Shown: in pieces, positions 40,898 to 53,693 of the stretch
Layout of the letters: the number at the start of each line of letters is the position of its first letter
How positions within the stretch are numbered: the stretch's first letter is position 1
Assembly: GCA_963693365.1 (NCBI GenBank)
Contig: CAVNZM010000005.1
Coordinates: forward strand, 4,154,001 to 4,218,000
DNA from: Amoebidium appalachense
Taxonomy: Eukaryota > Ichthyosporea
Length of the DNA stretch: 64,000 nt
Direction of reading: 5' to 3'
Position numbers and translations under genes: made by a program
The notes under the pieces: model-generated
Databases searched by the model: none
Told to the model about the DNA's origin: nothing
The model's input: the letters and a program-made list of their open reading frames with translations, nothing else

Positions 40898-42783
40898 ATG
40901 CCGCCTACAACAAGAAAATCGGCAAAGGCAGCCGAAGAAGCGAAATCAGCACACACAGATAAAGCGGCAGAGGCACCTTCCACGCCAGTAACGAAGAAAA
41001 CTCAGGCAAATGTTACATCATTTAACACAGCAAACGGAAGTAGCAGGCCTATACGTACCACCAAGCCTGGGCCGGTGAAGAGAAACTGGTTTCAACTCAA
41101 GAAGTACCAGTTTGAGGTGTCTATTGGCACGTACATGTTGGAGCCATGGGAGAGGCGTCTGTTCAGTATCCTTGAATGTCATGTGCCTAATGCTTGGAGT
41201 TGGTCAATGTTTTCTGGCTTGGGTCCGTGTAATGTGTGCTCTTGAATAGGTGTAGGTGCGGGTCTGTCGATGGGCGTGTGAGTGTGTTTGCGTACTTGGG
41301 TCTGTGCGGGTCTATGTTACGTGCTTACCCATGTTTACGAGTGCTCTCTGTTGGTGGCTCTGTGGTGTTTACCCTGATAGGTGGCATGTGTTCGTCTCTA
41401 TTCTTAACATATGGAATGTTGACTGTTCTTGTGGGTGGGTTTGTAGATTTGTGGGGATGATGATCTTTTTGCAGTTATATTATGTGGTGTGTGTTGGACG
41501 GGGATTTTTTTTTGTGATATGTGACTTGTTTTTATGTGCAAGCAGGCGCACAAGTCATCGTTTGTGCAAACGGGGGGGGGGGGGGGGGGGGGGGGGGGGC
41601 TAACATTTATGTACCACCCCATGTGTTTGGGATGGTTGTGCTCGTGAGGGATGTGCTGTGGGTATAATTGGAGGTAGAGAAAGGGGGAGACTGCTTTGTT
41701 TGTGGTGGGCACGGGAAGGTTCGTGAGGTGGTTCATGTACAAAACACAGGGGGCCCGGGGGAGGAGGGGCGAGTGGGGGGAGGGGGGGGGGGGAGGGAGG
41801 GGGGAGGGGGGAGGAAGAGATAGAGAGTGAGGGAAGAGTCCGGAGGGGGTTTCGGGGAGAGGGGGGGAGGGGTGGAAGAGGGGGGAAGGAGGGTAGGGGG
41901 GGGGAGTGGGGGTGTCTTTGCGGTAAAGGGGGGGGGGGGGGAGGGGGTTGAGAAGGCGGGAGGGGAAACTGACGTGACCGTGGCTGCGTATTTGTGGCAT
42001 TGGGGTGGAGTTATGGGAATTGTCAAAGTTTTCAGGGGTTTCCTGTTGCTGTCCGTAGGGTTTATGTTTTATGTGTGTGTGTGTAAGGAGGGGAAAAGTG
42101 GGGGGGGGGGGGGGGGGAGGGGGGGGGGAGCAGGGAGGGAAAGAGGGGGGGAAGGAAGGGGGAGAAGGCTCTTGTATTAAAGTTAGGGAGGGGACGGGGA
42201 GAGGGGAGGTTAAATCAAAATTGTTGAGGCCACTGTAAAAGCTTAAGGACAAAGGGTTCATTTTGAAATTTCACTATGTAATTGATCAAATTTCATATGT
42301 AGGATTATCGGCCCCCACTGAGTATCGGGAGTTAGGGAGTATGGGGGATTACGATCTGCCGTTATGCACATGCATGGTTCATGGCCGCACTCAATTTGAT
42401 TGGTGGGGATATAACGGACCAATAGTCTCATATACCATATATGGTATATGAGGAAATTTAGTTTTGAACCCTTTGTCCTTAAGGAGATGCATTTCTGTCT
42501 GCATGACTCGTGGTGTGTTGCATGAATGATGGTTGTGCTTGCTCTGAGCCACCTCTCTTGATTCACACCTCCACATGCCGCCTTGCATGTTCTATTAGTT
42601 TCCTCTTTCCACTTTTATTCGTTATTTCCTTAACCAATTGCAGATTTTCTCCTTCTGTGCCTGCTAACAGCAATGCTCTACGTGGCCGTTGGCTGGGTGC
42701 CTGGGTGGAGTGAACGGCAGCAGAGAGCTCAGGAGGTGGCTGTGGCATGGGTCCAGAGACAGTGGCAGGCACTGAGGTCGTGA
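40898..42783 (+). CDS. Small subunit of serine palmitoyltransferase (ssSPT-like)
   Basis: Two exons, 40898-41165 and 42644-42783, joined in phase as LF|N, giving 135 residues. The core NWFQLKKYQFEVSIGTYMLEP followed by WERRLFN matches the ssSPT signature (YML.PWER.LFN), and the second exon supplies the hydrophobic helix FLLLCLLTAMLYVAVGWV. ssSPT proteins bind and activate the large LCB1/LCB2 subunits in the endoplasmic reticulum, the first committed step of sphingoid-base synthesis. Family members are usually 55-80 residues; this one has an extra N-terminal stretch of about 65 residues rich in Ala, Lys, Ser and Thr, and a C-terminal amphipathic tail (ERQQRAQEVAVAWVQRQW). A shorter protein from a later start is not excluded, but no in-frame Met precedes the core. 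The intron contains a MITE and G runs. Confidence 0.87.
42243..42482. mobile_element. MITE with TTAA target sites in the ssSPT intron
   Basis: Inverted ends TTAA-GGACAAAGGGTTC and GAACCCTTTGTCC-TTAA are perfect over 13 bp beyond the TTAA and continue imperfectly (ATTTTGAAATT against AAACTAAATTTC). The element is 240 bp, without a reading frame, and contains a central palindrome TATACCATATATGGTATA. The end sequence differs from that of the element at 22472-23058, so it is a separate family sharing TTAA preference. Confidence 0.75.
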
Positions 42784-42885
42784 AGAATTTGGGTTCAGCG
42801 CTTCATTTTTATTTTTGCTCTTTTTCTGTCTTGTGATCCCAAAATTTGTTGCAGTTAAAGAATGTTTTAAGGTCAACTCAGCCCG

Positions 42886-42917
<32 letters not shown>

Positions 42918-43291
42918 CTCATGTCTCGGTGTGTACGGGTACAGGTGATGGGTGAGGGAGAGGGGGGGGGGGGGGGGGGGGGGGGACACTCCTTTCCTGT
43001 ATAGCACACTGTGTCATATTGTGATTGGGTGGGTAAGGTAAAGGGTTATGAAACTTGAAAATAGTGGGCCGGGTAGTTGAAAGGGTTAGCTATTTGAGTT
43101 GTGGGCATATATGCGTCATATATGCATTTTTGTGCCTCGTTGTAATCAACTGATTCAGAAGTGTAACGGGCTTGCTACGAACACCTAGATTTAAAGCATA
43201 AGCAACCCAGACCTTAAATCCATATGGTAATTGGCCGGGGTTTGTGTGTGTGCACATGTGTGCGTAATTTATTTTTTATTTTTTTTTTTTT

Positions 43292-43333
<42 letters not shown>

Positions 43334-43820
43334 CTTTTTTAGGAAAACTGGTAAGTTGAAATTTTGACCTTTGCACATTTGTAGTGGATGTTTTTATGAT
43401 CAGTGACTGGCAAGCACACCGATGGGTACCGATTGAATAAATGGAATGGGGCGCTGGACGCCCACTCTTATATGTCACTGATATTAGCCCCTCCCTTCCT
43501 CGCTCCCTCTGAGACTTCCCCTCTGCCTCTCTAACCTCCCCCCTCCCCCCTCCCCCCTGCCCTCGCCTCCCGCCTAAAGCTGTGTCTTTCACTCCCCTGC
43601 TCCGCCTCGTTCCAAAGACAAACCGGCGACGTCATCGACATAGCCCCTATCTTCCTCCCAGCCTCTCCCCCTGTCTCTCTTACTCTCTGCCTCTCACTGC
43701 CCCCCCCCCCCCCCCCTCCCCCCTCCCCCCCCTTCCCCGCCCTAACCCCCAACCCCACAAATCAAAACCGTTATTTTTCACACCCCTGCTCCTCCGCCCG
43801 CCCCGTCCCAGAGACAAACC

Positions 43821-43922
43821 ATGTCTGGTTCCTTACACACCCACCCTGGCAGCCGTGTGGTTTGCTTTGCGCTTGGTGCATTTGGTATGCTGCTCTCGGG
43901 CGCAACGTACATGGAGACTCGG
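43821..43922 (+). CDS. Possible first exon of a small membrane protein, unrecognised
   Basis: ATG at 43821 opens 34 codons (MSGSLHTHPGSRVVCFALG then a hydrophobic AFGMLLSGATYMETR) up to a plausible donor CGG|GTGTGTGG. One membrane-spanning segment is predicted by eye. A GACGTCA motif lies about 190 bp upstream (43628-43634), as before other starts here. No following exon was identified in 43923-46852, so this may be chance. I do not recognise the product. Confidence 0.25.
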
Positions 43923-44686
43923 GTGTGTGGAAACTGGCCCGGGGGTATCTATATACCCCGCAAAGGGAGGGAGGGGGGAGGGGAGGGGAGGAGGGAGGGG
44001 GGGGGGAAGGGGGGGGGGGGAGGGGGGGAGGGGGGAAGCACATGCATTGTCTATGTCGGTACCGGTCCGAAAGTTTGCAATGCCAGTGCAATACTTAAAC
44101 GAACATGGTCATATGTCTGGGGATGCCGAGTTGTGTTTTTCTTTTTTTTTTTTTTTTTTTGTTTTTGTGGGGTGGGGGGGGTGGGGGGGGGGGGGGGGGG
44201 GGAGCTTATATAATTAAGGGCCGGGGGGGGGGGGGGGGGGGGTTGTTGAAGAGTTTGAATATTAAGGTGCGAGGTGCATCGATGTGCCACTCAGTCTACG
44301 AAATAGCGAGCGCGAGGAATAAAAGCACACCAGGGCAGAAGGACCAAAACAAAGCCAGAACATCCTCATCATGTCAGACTGCACAAGTGGCTTGACATGG
44401 TGATTATGATATGATACAATTGTAAGGTGCATGGTACACGGTGTCATTCATTTGGGTGCAAACATTCATCCTTAAAGGGTGTGCATTTGACAGGTGTTTG
44501 TGTGTGTGTGTGTGTTTTTTTTGAGGGGGAGGGGGGGGGGGGGGGGGGGAAGGGGGGGAAGGAAGGGAGCGGAGGAGGGGGAGGGGGGTGGCGCCACTGG
44601 GTGCATGTATCAAATTGGGTAGGTGGGTGTAACGTGCGTATGTGTTCGTGATCTTGTTCGTGTCTCTGTGTGTTCGTGTACGCGTG

Positions 44687-44720
<34 letters not shown>

Positions 44721-44770
44721 CTGTGTGTATATAATGTGTGCCTGTGTGCGTGCGCGCGCTGGTGTGTCTC

Positions 44771-44803
<33 letters not shown>

Positions 44804-45116
44804 CGTGGGTGGGTGGGTGTGGGTATGCGCCTGTGTATATATATATATATATACATGTGTGCGCGCGCGTGTGTGGGAGTTTGTGTGTGTGCGTCTGTAT
44901 ACAATGTCCTCTCGCGCTAAGCCTTTCATGAACCCCTGATCAGGCCCAAAGTGAATGAATAAGCCAGTTAATAGTATTGATACATAACCATATATGGTGT
45001 TGCGTCTCAACAGTTACTAGTAGATTGGTTTGGGGGGAATTCTGGCTGTCTCCCTATGCTATCGAGTAGGGCAAGCTGTATATTGAAAAGAAGGGAATCT
45101 ACATGGGCGAGGGGCC

Positions 45117-45154
<38 letters not shown>

Positions 45155-45415
45155 CGGGCGCGCGCGCCCGTGTGTTTGTGTGTGGTGTGTGTTGTGTTTG
45201 TGAGTCTGCCTGGGATATGAAAGCCCAGGGGAATTCGAAGGTTATTGGGGAGGGGGGATGCATGTGTGGAAATCCATTGTCCCCGTCCGCATATAGGGTG
45301 TGGGTGTCAACTATTAGTATGTAGTTGCAACTAGTGGGGAGGGTTCGGGGTCAGTAGCGGTCTGGTGGCATGGTGGGTGTTCGTGTTCGTGTTTGTGTGA
45401 TCGTGTGGTTGTGTG

Positions 45416-45416
<1 letters not shown>

Positions 45417-45482
<66 letters not shown>
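45417..45482. repeat. (GT)n microsatellite
   Basis: A perfect GT array within a long GT-rich interval (45370-45990) that also has (GTTT)n (45888-45899). No gene is supported there. Confidence 0.9.
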
Positions 45483-45485
<3 letters not shown>

Positions 45486-45988
45486 GTGTGCCTGTGTATT
45501 GAAGTGTGAGCCTGCCCATACGCATCCTTGTGTGTCAGCGTGTGGTCGTGGGTGTTGTGGGTGGTGTGTGTGTGTGTGTGTGTGTGTTGTGTACGTGTGT
45601 GTGTGTCGACGTGTGTGCGTTGCGTGTCTGTCTGTGTGTGTCTGTATGTGTGCGTGTGTGGGTGCTCAGTGTGCTTGTGCTTGTTTTGTGCACGTTTACA
45701 TGTATGTATGTGTGCATGTGTGTGTGTGTGTGTGTATCCGTGTGGGCAAGCTTCTCCCTCCTCTCTCCGTCACCCCTCTCTCTTCCCGCTCGGTCTCTCG
45801 TTGTGTGTGTGAGGCGGACGGATGTGTGGTTTGGGTTGTATATTTATGTGCATGCGCGTTTCTTTTCTTGTGTGTGTGTGTGTTTGTTTGTTTGTTTGTG
45901 TGTGTGTGTGTGGTGGTGGTGGTCATGTGTTTTTGTGATTTGCGTGTACATTTGTTTGTGTTTGTGTGTGTGCGTGTGTGTGTGTATG

Positions 45989-46189
45989 GGGGGGGGGGGG
46001 GGGGGGGGGGTTTGAATGCGGAACACAGTACGAAGTACGCATACACGATGAGAAGCATGGTGCAGGACACATGCAAAGGCAAACATTCAACTATGCAGCA
46101 TCAGCCATGCGCACAGTATGCGTCATAAGCAGAGCCCATCCTCAGGGAGGGCCCAAGTCATCAATTGCGTCTGAGTTTCGACCCCTTCG
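45989..46189 (-). mobile_element. SINE-like element, family B, truncated near box B, poly(C) end
   Basis: On the minus strand it starts inside GGGGTCGAAACTC (box-B-like) and ends GCATTCAAA plus a C run of about 22 (plus-strand G, 45989-46010). A second G run (46190-46211) abuts the truncated side. It is closest to the copy at 55781-56041. Confidence 0.85.
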
Positions 46190-46852
46190 GGGGGGGGGGG
46201 GGGGGGGGGGGAGTTGAAAGCCAAGTGCAGGCGAAAGAAACCAATATATTGACTGGATACCCAGAGATCATGTTTTTAATCAATTAGCTACTCACTAGGT
46301 GTAAAATGGAAAACAGCATACCCGGTGAGTCACTACCAGCCCGGCATATTAACTTTTGCTTCGTGTTTGACAGATAGATTGTAGCGAAAATGGTGTTGCA
46401 TAAAGACTGGAGTGTGGGTCTAACAGCAAGGTTCGATACGATACTATTAACAATGCTTAACCAAAAACACACGACGTTTTTATAAGCTTTAACCATTTCA
46501 GTGAACCCAACAGCCCCCCCCCCCCCCCCCCCCCTTCCCTCCTCCCTCCCCCCCCCCCTCCCCCCCCCCCCCCCAAAAAAAAAAAAACAAAAAAAAACAA
46601 GGAATACCACCTATCACCCAAATCATCGTAATACAACCCAAAATAACTAATTTTGACTGTTACCTAAGTCATGCTCTCTATCAGAAAGTTTCCCCAAGTC
46701 CTGCAATTACGGGCATCAAATAATGACCTAAACTGCACCCCATTCACCCACTGTAAATACATGTAAAGTAAATCGATAGATCAATATATCAAATTGCACA
46801 CATCACACAACACAAACACGTGTTTTCAAATAATGACATTTCGCCAAGCTAG

Positions 46853-48798
46853 CTACGAGGGCAGGAAACTCTTGTGAACGTTGCGTTGGTGCTTCCTCAT
46901 GTGTGTGTCCTGCGTAAACCGTGCCTGACACCCATCCACCCCACACAAGTAGGGCCTCTCACCCGTGTGCACACGTGCATGCCGCTCCAAACTGCTGGGA
47001 TAGCGGAAGGAAGAAGTACACCCCGGGTAGACACATTTGCACGGACCTGTGCGTCTCTTGTTCTTCTTGGTGCCCGTTCCCCCCGTGTTGGTGCTGCTGC
47101 TCTTGCTGTGGCTCTTTTTGTGGCTGTTCTTTCCTCCCCCACTGCTCATCTTAAGCTTGAGCTTGATCCCGCTGGGCTCATTCCCCTCCTCATCCCTCCT
47201 CATCTCCCCCATCCTCCTCCCCGTCCTCATCGTCATCTTCCAACGAATCCGACTCCACCTCACTCATCCGCTCTGTCCGCGAAATCGCCGATGCCGCCGC
47301 CAAGGCAGCCGCCCTGCTTGGGGGTGGACGTGCATCGATAAGAACGGTGGGTGCGGCCTTTGTCTTCGGGGTGATACGTGTGGGCTGGGGAGGTACAAAA
47401 CCCTCGTCCTCCGTCTCCTCAACCTGGTTCTTCTGGTTGGGCCATGTCTCGGGCTCCGTTTCGCTGTCGCTGGACCCATCCTGCACGGCAAAGTTGGACG
47501 CGTAGATGGACACCACGGGGGGGGAGTTGCTGTTGCTTGCCGCCCTAGCAAGCATGCTGCGCGGGACGCCTGCCGTGCGCGAGTTCTTGCCGTCCGAGTC
47601 CACGGACTTCTTAGAGCCCTTGCGTGCACGCTTCTTCTTGTGGGTGCTGCGGTGGCTCTCCAGGGTGTCTGCCTCCAGAAACGCGGCGGAACACCCCGGG
47701 TGGTCGCACTTGTACGGCCGCTGCGCCGCGTGCTGGCTGAGGTGCCCCCTTAGGCCCACTGCAGAGGGGAACGCCGCCGTGCAGCCCTCGTGCACACACT
47801 TGTACTTGAGAAGGTCGAGGATGAGCCGCTCCTCCTCCGTACTCTCCGTGTACTCCATGTGCGAGTGGCTCAGGGTGCTCGGCCCTTGTGTCCCGCCTAT
47901 CCGTGTGGGGGGGGGTGGGACTCGCGTCGGACTCGCTCACGTGCTGTGGCTCCCCGTAGCCCCACACCCTCCCCTGCAACCGCGTGTGCTCCTCTCGTGC
48001 TGCTTCGGCCAAAAGACCCACCCCGTAGCCCTCTCCCTGGCTTGGGTCCGGCTTGAACCGTTTGTCGCTGCCGTCTAGGTGTGTTAATACCCACGCGGCC
48101 TCTGCCTCCGAATTGGTGCGTTTTCGAGGGAACATGGGCACCTCTTCGGTCCGTTCTATAAGGCTGGCCACCGAGTGAAGGATGCGCTTGGGCGGTGATG
48201 CACCACCTGCCTCGTCATTTCCCTGCTTTGGGAAGGCTGCTGAAACGTCTCCCGGGCGTGAGTATATCTCAGCCGGGTTAAGCGGCCTTGGCGGTGGTGG
48301 CGGTGGTGGTGGGAACACGAGCACGGGCTTAGCATCGTCCCCCTCTGCTATTGTCTCGTGTACTATGTCCTCGTCCGTGTCGCTGTTCACCTCTTCCACC
48401 TTAATCCCCCGTGGCCCGTTTGTCGCCGTTGTTTGTTCCCCGTCACCCGTATGTGGCGGCTCCTCTGGACGAACGTAAGTGTGCAAAACGGCGTCCGACT
48501 CCGGACCTGCTCCAGCTGCATAGTCCAGGTGGGCATCCAGTATTCCTGGCGGGTCGGAGGACAGTGTTTCCGTCACAGTTAGGCCATCGTGTGCGGGTTC
48601 CTTTAACATCAGCGGACTATTGCCTACTGCTGGCTTTGTGTCTTCCGTGTGGCTGTCGTGTTGGGCCCCCGCTGTGCTTTGGGCCCCCATTTGCGTATAT
48701 GTTGGTGAACTGTGCGTGCCGTCTGACTCTAAATTGAGTAGTGACGAACAGAAGTGATCGTCACCTGCCCCTTGGGCTGTGTTATCACTCCCCTCCAT
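46853..48798 (-). pseudogene. C2H2 zinc-finger gene with two apparent frameshifts
   Basis: The open sequence falls in three successive frames: 48798 to about 47910, then about 47906 to 47190, then about 47263 to 46853 (stop). Frame 1 encodes a Ser/Thr/Glu/Pro-rich region with an eight-Pro run and KRILHSVASLIERTEE. Frame 2 has two fingers (YKCVHEGCTAAF...H, YKCDHPGCSAAF...H), a basic KKKRARKGSKK stretch and an acidic tail. Frame 3 has a Lys/Ser-rich linker and two more fingers (CKCVYPGCTSSF...H, YLCGVDGCQARF...H) joined by HTGERPY. The first shift coincides with a nine-G run (47907-47915); the second lies in a GGA/GAT-rich stretch near 47200. Both shifts have the same sign. Homopolymer errors in an intact gene of about 640 codons are as likely as a true pseudogene. 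Likely a transcription factor. Confidence 0.6.
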
Positions 48799-50313
48799 GA
48801 AAAAAGATGCTAAAAAAAGGGACCGAGGCAGTGCATGCCCCCGTCCGTGCGTAGATAACGGTGTTTATGTATTTTGAAGGGTTACCCTGCCGGTAACCCT
48901 GCCCTGGGCAAGTGACTTTGTCAAATTCGGATCAGAACTTCGCTCGATAATAAGGCCCGCAAAAGGAACCCCCCTCAATCCCCCTGTTCGTGTGCTGGAA
49001 AGTGACAAACCAAAGTTGCTAAAAACTGTGCGTGTATGTTTATCTTTTCCTATAAATATTCAACAACCAGTTGACTGCGCTCCTCCCCCTCACCCCCCTC
49101 TCTTCTCCCTCTCTCCCCGGCTAGCCCTCTCTCCCTCCCTCCCTCTCTCCCTCTCTCTCTCGAGCTCCCTCACTTATGTGCTGGCACGCTAAATTTGCAA
49201 GCAGTAACAGAAATATCTTCAACAATGCGCGTTCTATTGCCTCTAACTCACTCCCTTTCCACTAATGCACTCGTTTCACTTATGCATGTTCCTGTATACT
49301 CGCCCTATAAAACACAACTTGCTTTCTGTCGCCCGTTTATCTTTGACCTTTACGCCAGTTTACGCCACAGCCCTATCTATTTTGCCCCCCCTCCTGATGC
49401 GTTTATTTGATTGGCGGAGACACCCGCGCACCGAATGCGTCCGTTGAACCACACGATGACGTCACCAGTGCACTTCCCAACATAAAACAAATACTTGAAA
49501 CCTAACTTAGATAATATAGTATACTTGGAAGGTAGCCAGCGAATCCTATTGCTCACCTGCAAACAGAAAAAAAAAAAACCATGGGGAGGGGCGTTGGCTA
49601 GTGAAATGCATGCGCATGGCACGACCTCGAGGATGCAATCAGCATTGGCGCTAGCTCCTCACCATGGCCATGGGTGGCGCCTGGCCATGGCAGCATGCTG
49701 ACATGCCAGCAAGAAGCTAGAGAATGACCTGGCATAAACCATCAGGGCTTGACAATTATAAGTAGCTGTAGAGAAAGAAATGAGTGAGATTGGCATTTAT
49801 CTTACCAAAAGTTGCTTTGCAATGGCTGTTAATGCGAGATCTGGTTCCAAGTGCATGTTGCCTCAACTTGATCATTAAAGCATGGCTGGTGTGCATCTAT
49901 GCTATTCCGCCTGCGTGCATATTCCGGGAGTGCTACTGTACCGGGGCACTATATTCAGCCTTGGGGAATACCAACGCCTCACTTAGTGTGCACGCCTTTC
50001 CCCTTCCGTCGCAGGTTGCTGTGCATCATGATGCATCGCATTGTGCCCCCCTTGTCCCTGGGCGGAAGACGGTAAGCACAACTTGCTAAAACTCCAAAAT
50101 TGACAATTTACCCGCTCCCCTGAGGCAGTGCCTCGCCGGGAGTGAAAAATAAAAAATAGAAAAAAGCATTGTGCCCCCATATATTTAACGGTTGGAGGGA
50201 AATTCTGGAATGTTCTAACGGCAGCTCGGGGAGGTTCAAGGGGAAAGTGGGAGGGGGGAGGGGGGGGGGGGGGGGGGGGAGGGGTGTGTTTTTTTTTGTT
50301 TGTTTTTTTTGGT

Positions 50314-50382
<69 letters not shown>

Positions 50383-51710
50383 TTTCACATCATCGGATCT
50401 GTGCCGTAGTACTGTTAGCTGAGCACATAGATATTAGATAGTACCCTAACTGTCGGTGCTGTGTGGCAGACGGTAACTCCCTCGAGGGCCTGCAAGGGTC
50501 CTCCGGAAACAAACCGTGACAAACGTATATAAAATTATGCAGTACTATTGTAAGGGCTCTTATCACCTTTTGTGCATGTATGCCATCGTAAGCAGCTGCC
50601 CTGTTGAGGCAATACATGCCGTCATATCAAAGCTCTGAGCACCCCCAGGCTGCAGCTGTAACGTTTACAGCATGAGGCGGCTGATTCGAAACGAGGAGTA
50701 GGGGGTGGAATCTGTTTTTTCTTTTGAGTGGGTGAGGGGGGGGGGGGGGGGGGGCAGATATTTGTGTAGTCGCCGATCGATATCATGCTACACAGTGACT
50801 GAATTAGTTAAATAGGCTAGCTAGTTGCCAAACGGTGCAGTGGGTTTAATGCTAGAGAACATAATGAGGTTGATTTCTGACTAAGTAGAATAAAATGTAG
50901 AGGGCGGCAGGGCAGAGGCGGAACAAGGCCGTACCGGGGGGAGGGGAAGTGGGGCGCAGGGGGAGGGGGGGAGAGGGGGGGGGGGGGGGGGGAGCGGACG
51001 GGAAGGGGCCGCCGGGGGGAGGCCCTGGGCAAGGCAGGGGGAGCTTCGGCCGAGGCCGAGGGGTGGGGGGTGGGGGGGAGGTTGGATTGAAGGGGGGGAA
51101 GGTGGGGGTGATGGTCCAGGAGGCTCCGCGAACTGACACGGCAATCTTTTCTACTATTGTCCTGAACTAATACATATGCTCATTCATTTGTTGCATGGAA
51201 TCTACGGTGTCGGGCCCGTTATCGGTACGAACCATCATGTGTATAGTTGGAAAGTCAGGAAAAGGCGCCGGGGGGACTCAGGGGGGGGGGGGGGGGAGAG
51301 AGAGAGAGAGAGAGAAGGGACGGGGGGGAACGCAGGGTGAGGGGGGAGGGACCCCGGACCGGAGGGGGGGGGAGGGGGGGGGGGGGGAGGCGGGGGAAGG
51401 GGGTAGGGGGATCGCGGACCCAAGGGTGGATGAATTGTTTCGAGTTATTGGCGGCTGCCGTTTTGGAGTGTGGCCGCATACTTCGACCAACTCGGAGGCT
51501 GCTACCATACCGTATGGTAACATTTCAGCCTGCAGCTGAGAGAGCGAGAGAGCCTCGTGTGGGTACATGTCACACTGTGCGCATGCGTGCGGGTGTGACT
51601 GTATGTGTGCTAGGGGGAGGGGTGCTGGAGAGAATGGGGGGGGGGGGGGGGGGGGGGGAAGGTGGGAAGCGATGCGCGGCCCTAGCTGCCAGGGCTTAGG
51701 GGCGGGGGGG

Positions 51711-51758
<48 letters not shown>

Positions 51759-53170
51759 TTCCCAGAGAAAGAGCGAAAGGGGCAATGGTATGGGGAGGGG
51801 GGGGGGGGGTGGGGGGCGGAATCGGAGGGGCCTGGCTAAGATAGAGGGGGCGGGGGGAGGAAGGGGGTGGGGGGAGGGGGTGTGTGTGTGTGGGGGGGGG
51901 GGGGGGGAGGGGGGGGGGGTGATGGGGGACTCCGAGGTGAATGCATGATTATAAGAAGTTTTCGGCCCAGGGCGTCGGTCCACTAATAAGAACATCCCAA
52001 TATATGCCGCGCAGCTGTTTGTGGTCCATGTCCTCAAAAAACCCCACTAGGCCGCTGGTTTGTTTTCATGACTGGGGGTTCTTAAGGTCGGACGGCATCT
52101 GTAATGCAAGTCATTTAGAATCCATCCCGTTAGGCTAGGGGCATTGGCAAGCTTGCATGCATTTCAGAAGCCAGCGTTAGGTGGATCACCCGCCGTCACC
52201 GTGATGACTACTTATAATTACAGAAGCATCGACAATGCACAGGGCAGGGTTAGTGAAACGGCCCGGTGATTGTTACAACAAAATCTTACAATAACGTGTG
52301 CCGATAATTGTACTGCAACACCTACACACTTCTTACGCCACTATAGTTTGCAACCTCGAGCTCCCCCGGAGGGGGGAGGGGAGGCTCGAGGATAAAATAA
52401 TAAAACACTTAAGTCTAGGTAGCCTAGCGCTCTCCTACCGGTAGTTATCAGGCAAATCGAACAGCTGTTTTGTCAAAGAAAGGGGCTCACGGGCAAGGCA
52501 GTGTGTGTGTGTGTCACCGGTGGTGGTGGGGTGGTGGGTGGGTTGGGGGGGGGGGGGGAGGGGGGGGGGGGGGGGGGAGAGGGGGGAATATACAAGCTGT
52601 CAGTCTGAGCGCCCAGCCAAATCTTAGGAACCAAAAGGAGATATTTATTTGGTCCCACCCAGCTTTCAAGACCAGGGGGCTTCTAAAGGCTGGGAGTAAT
52701 CCATTCTTTTACAACTAGATCTAAGAGATACCAGCCCCCATCTTCACTATGGGCCCATACCGTACTTCAGCGACTAAGGTTTACAGAGCGCTGCTAATTA
52801 TTTTTTATATATCATAATTATCACAGTTTGTTATCGACTTCAAAAACGGTAAAACCGCCTCGATGCACGAATCAGTCGACACATTCAGCATATATAAGAA
52901 AGCACATATAGTCTACAGTCTCCAAGCTCATATTTCCTATACATCTACTTATTCGTCCTCAGCCCCAAATCACACGTTTACTATATGCCATGACTTAATA
53001 TGAAACTACACCCCGGCAGCCCACTAACTACACACCAGAGCCTTGCACACAAACACATACTACCTATTACCCCCCATCCAAACATCACCTTCAAGCCCAG
53101 CCCAATCATCAGACTGCCAATCCTATTGCACCCGCACACACACAACCCACACACACCCCATTTCCCCCCC
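48799..53170. other. Intergenic stretch with G/GA runs and no supported gene
   Basis: Holds promoter-like motifs (ATTGGCGG 49410-49417, TGACGTCA 49457-49464), a (GT)n array (50314-50378), and G-rich blocks (50250-50290, 50940-51090, 51280-51420, 51630-51930 with a G run of about 40 near 51716-51757). 50015-50071 has acceptor (CGCAG) and donor (GTAAGC) signals but no recognised product. The part 51940-53160 is higher-complexity and AT-richer; I see no gene there. Confidence 0.5.
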
Positions 53171-53506
53171 TCACATAGTCAGCAAGCGCGACTGGCCAGC
53201 CGTAGCCCCAGCCACCACACCCGTCTCGGCGACGGCCTGACCCTGAATAATACTTCTGGGGAAGTCGGGGAAAGACGGCCCGGTAGAAGGGTCTATCAGA
53301 GAGCCATCGGCGTTAACCACATAGGGGTAGCGCATGAGGTGCCCGGGCATGGCCACTGGCTCGGGTTGGGCGTACATGGCCCAGTTGTGGTCAGCAATCT
53401 GGTTGACGCGTTGAACGCACTCGAGGAGGGACGGGTTGGAGAAGCAGGGCTCCGTGAGAACGTTAGGCCCGATGTGCTCCTCCCACAGAGACATGCGGAA
53501 GCCGAA

Positions 53507-53562
<56 letters not shown>

Positions 53563-53648
53563 GGGGGGACGTGGTGAGGGTTTATCTACGTGCAACGTAA
53601 AATGAATCACAAGGCATATATATATATATATATATATATCTATATCTA

Positions 53649-53693
<45 letters not shown>

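Larger units (their letters stand above)
42784..46852. other. Intergenic stretch, mostly simple sequence
   Basis: Contains G runs (42890-42917, 42963-42985, 43300-43333), a T run meeting a G run (43272-43333), GT-rich sequence (44630-44900, 45120-45980) and a SINE-like copy (45989-46189). A related pair of segments, TCTTTCACTCCCCTGCTCC (43587) and TTTTTCACACCCCTGCTCC (43774), precedes a short frame described separately. No other gene is supported. Confidence 0.5.
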
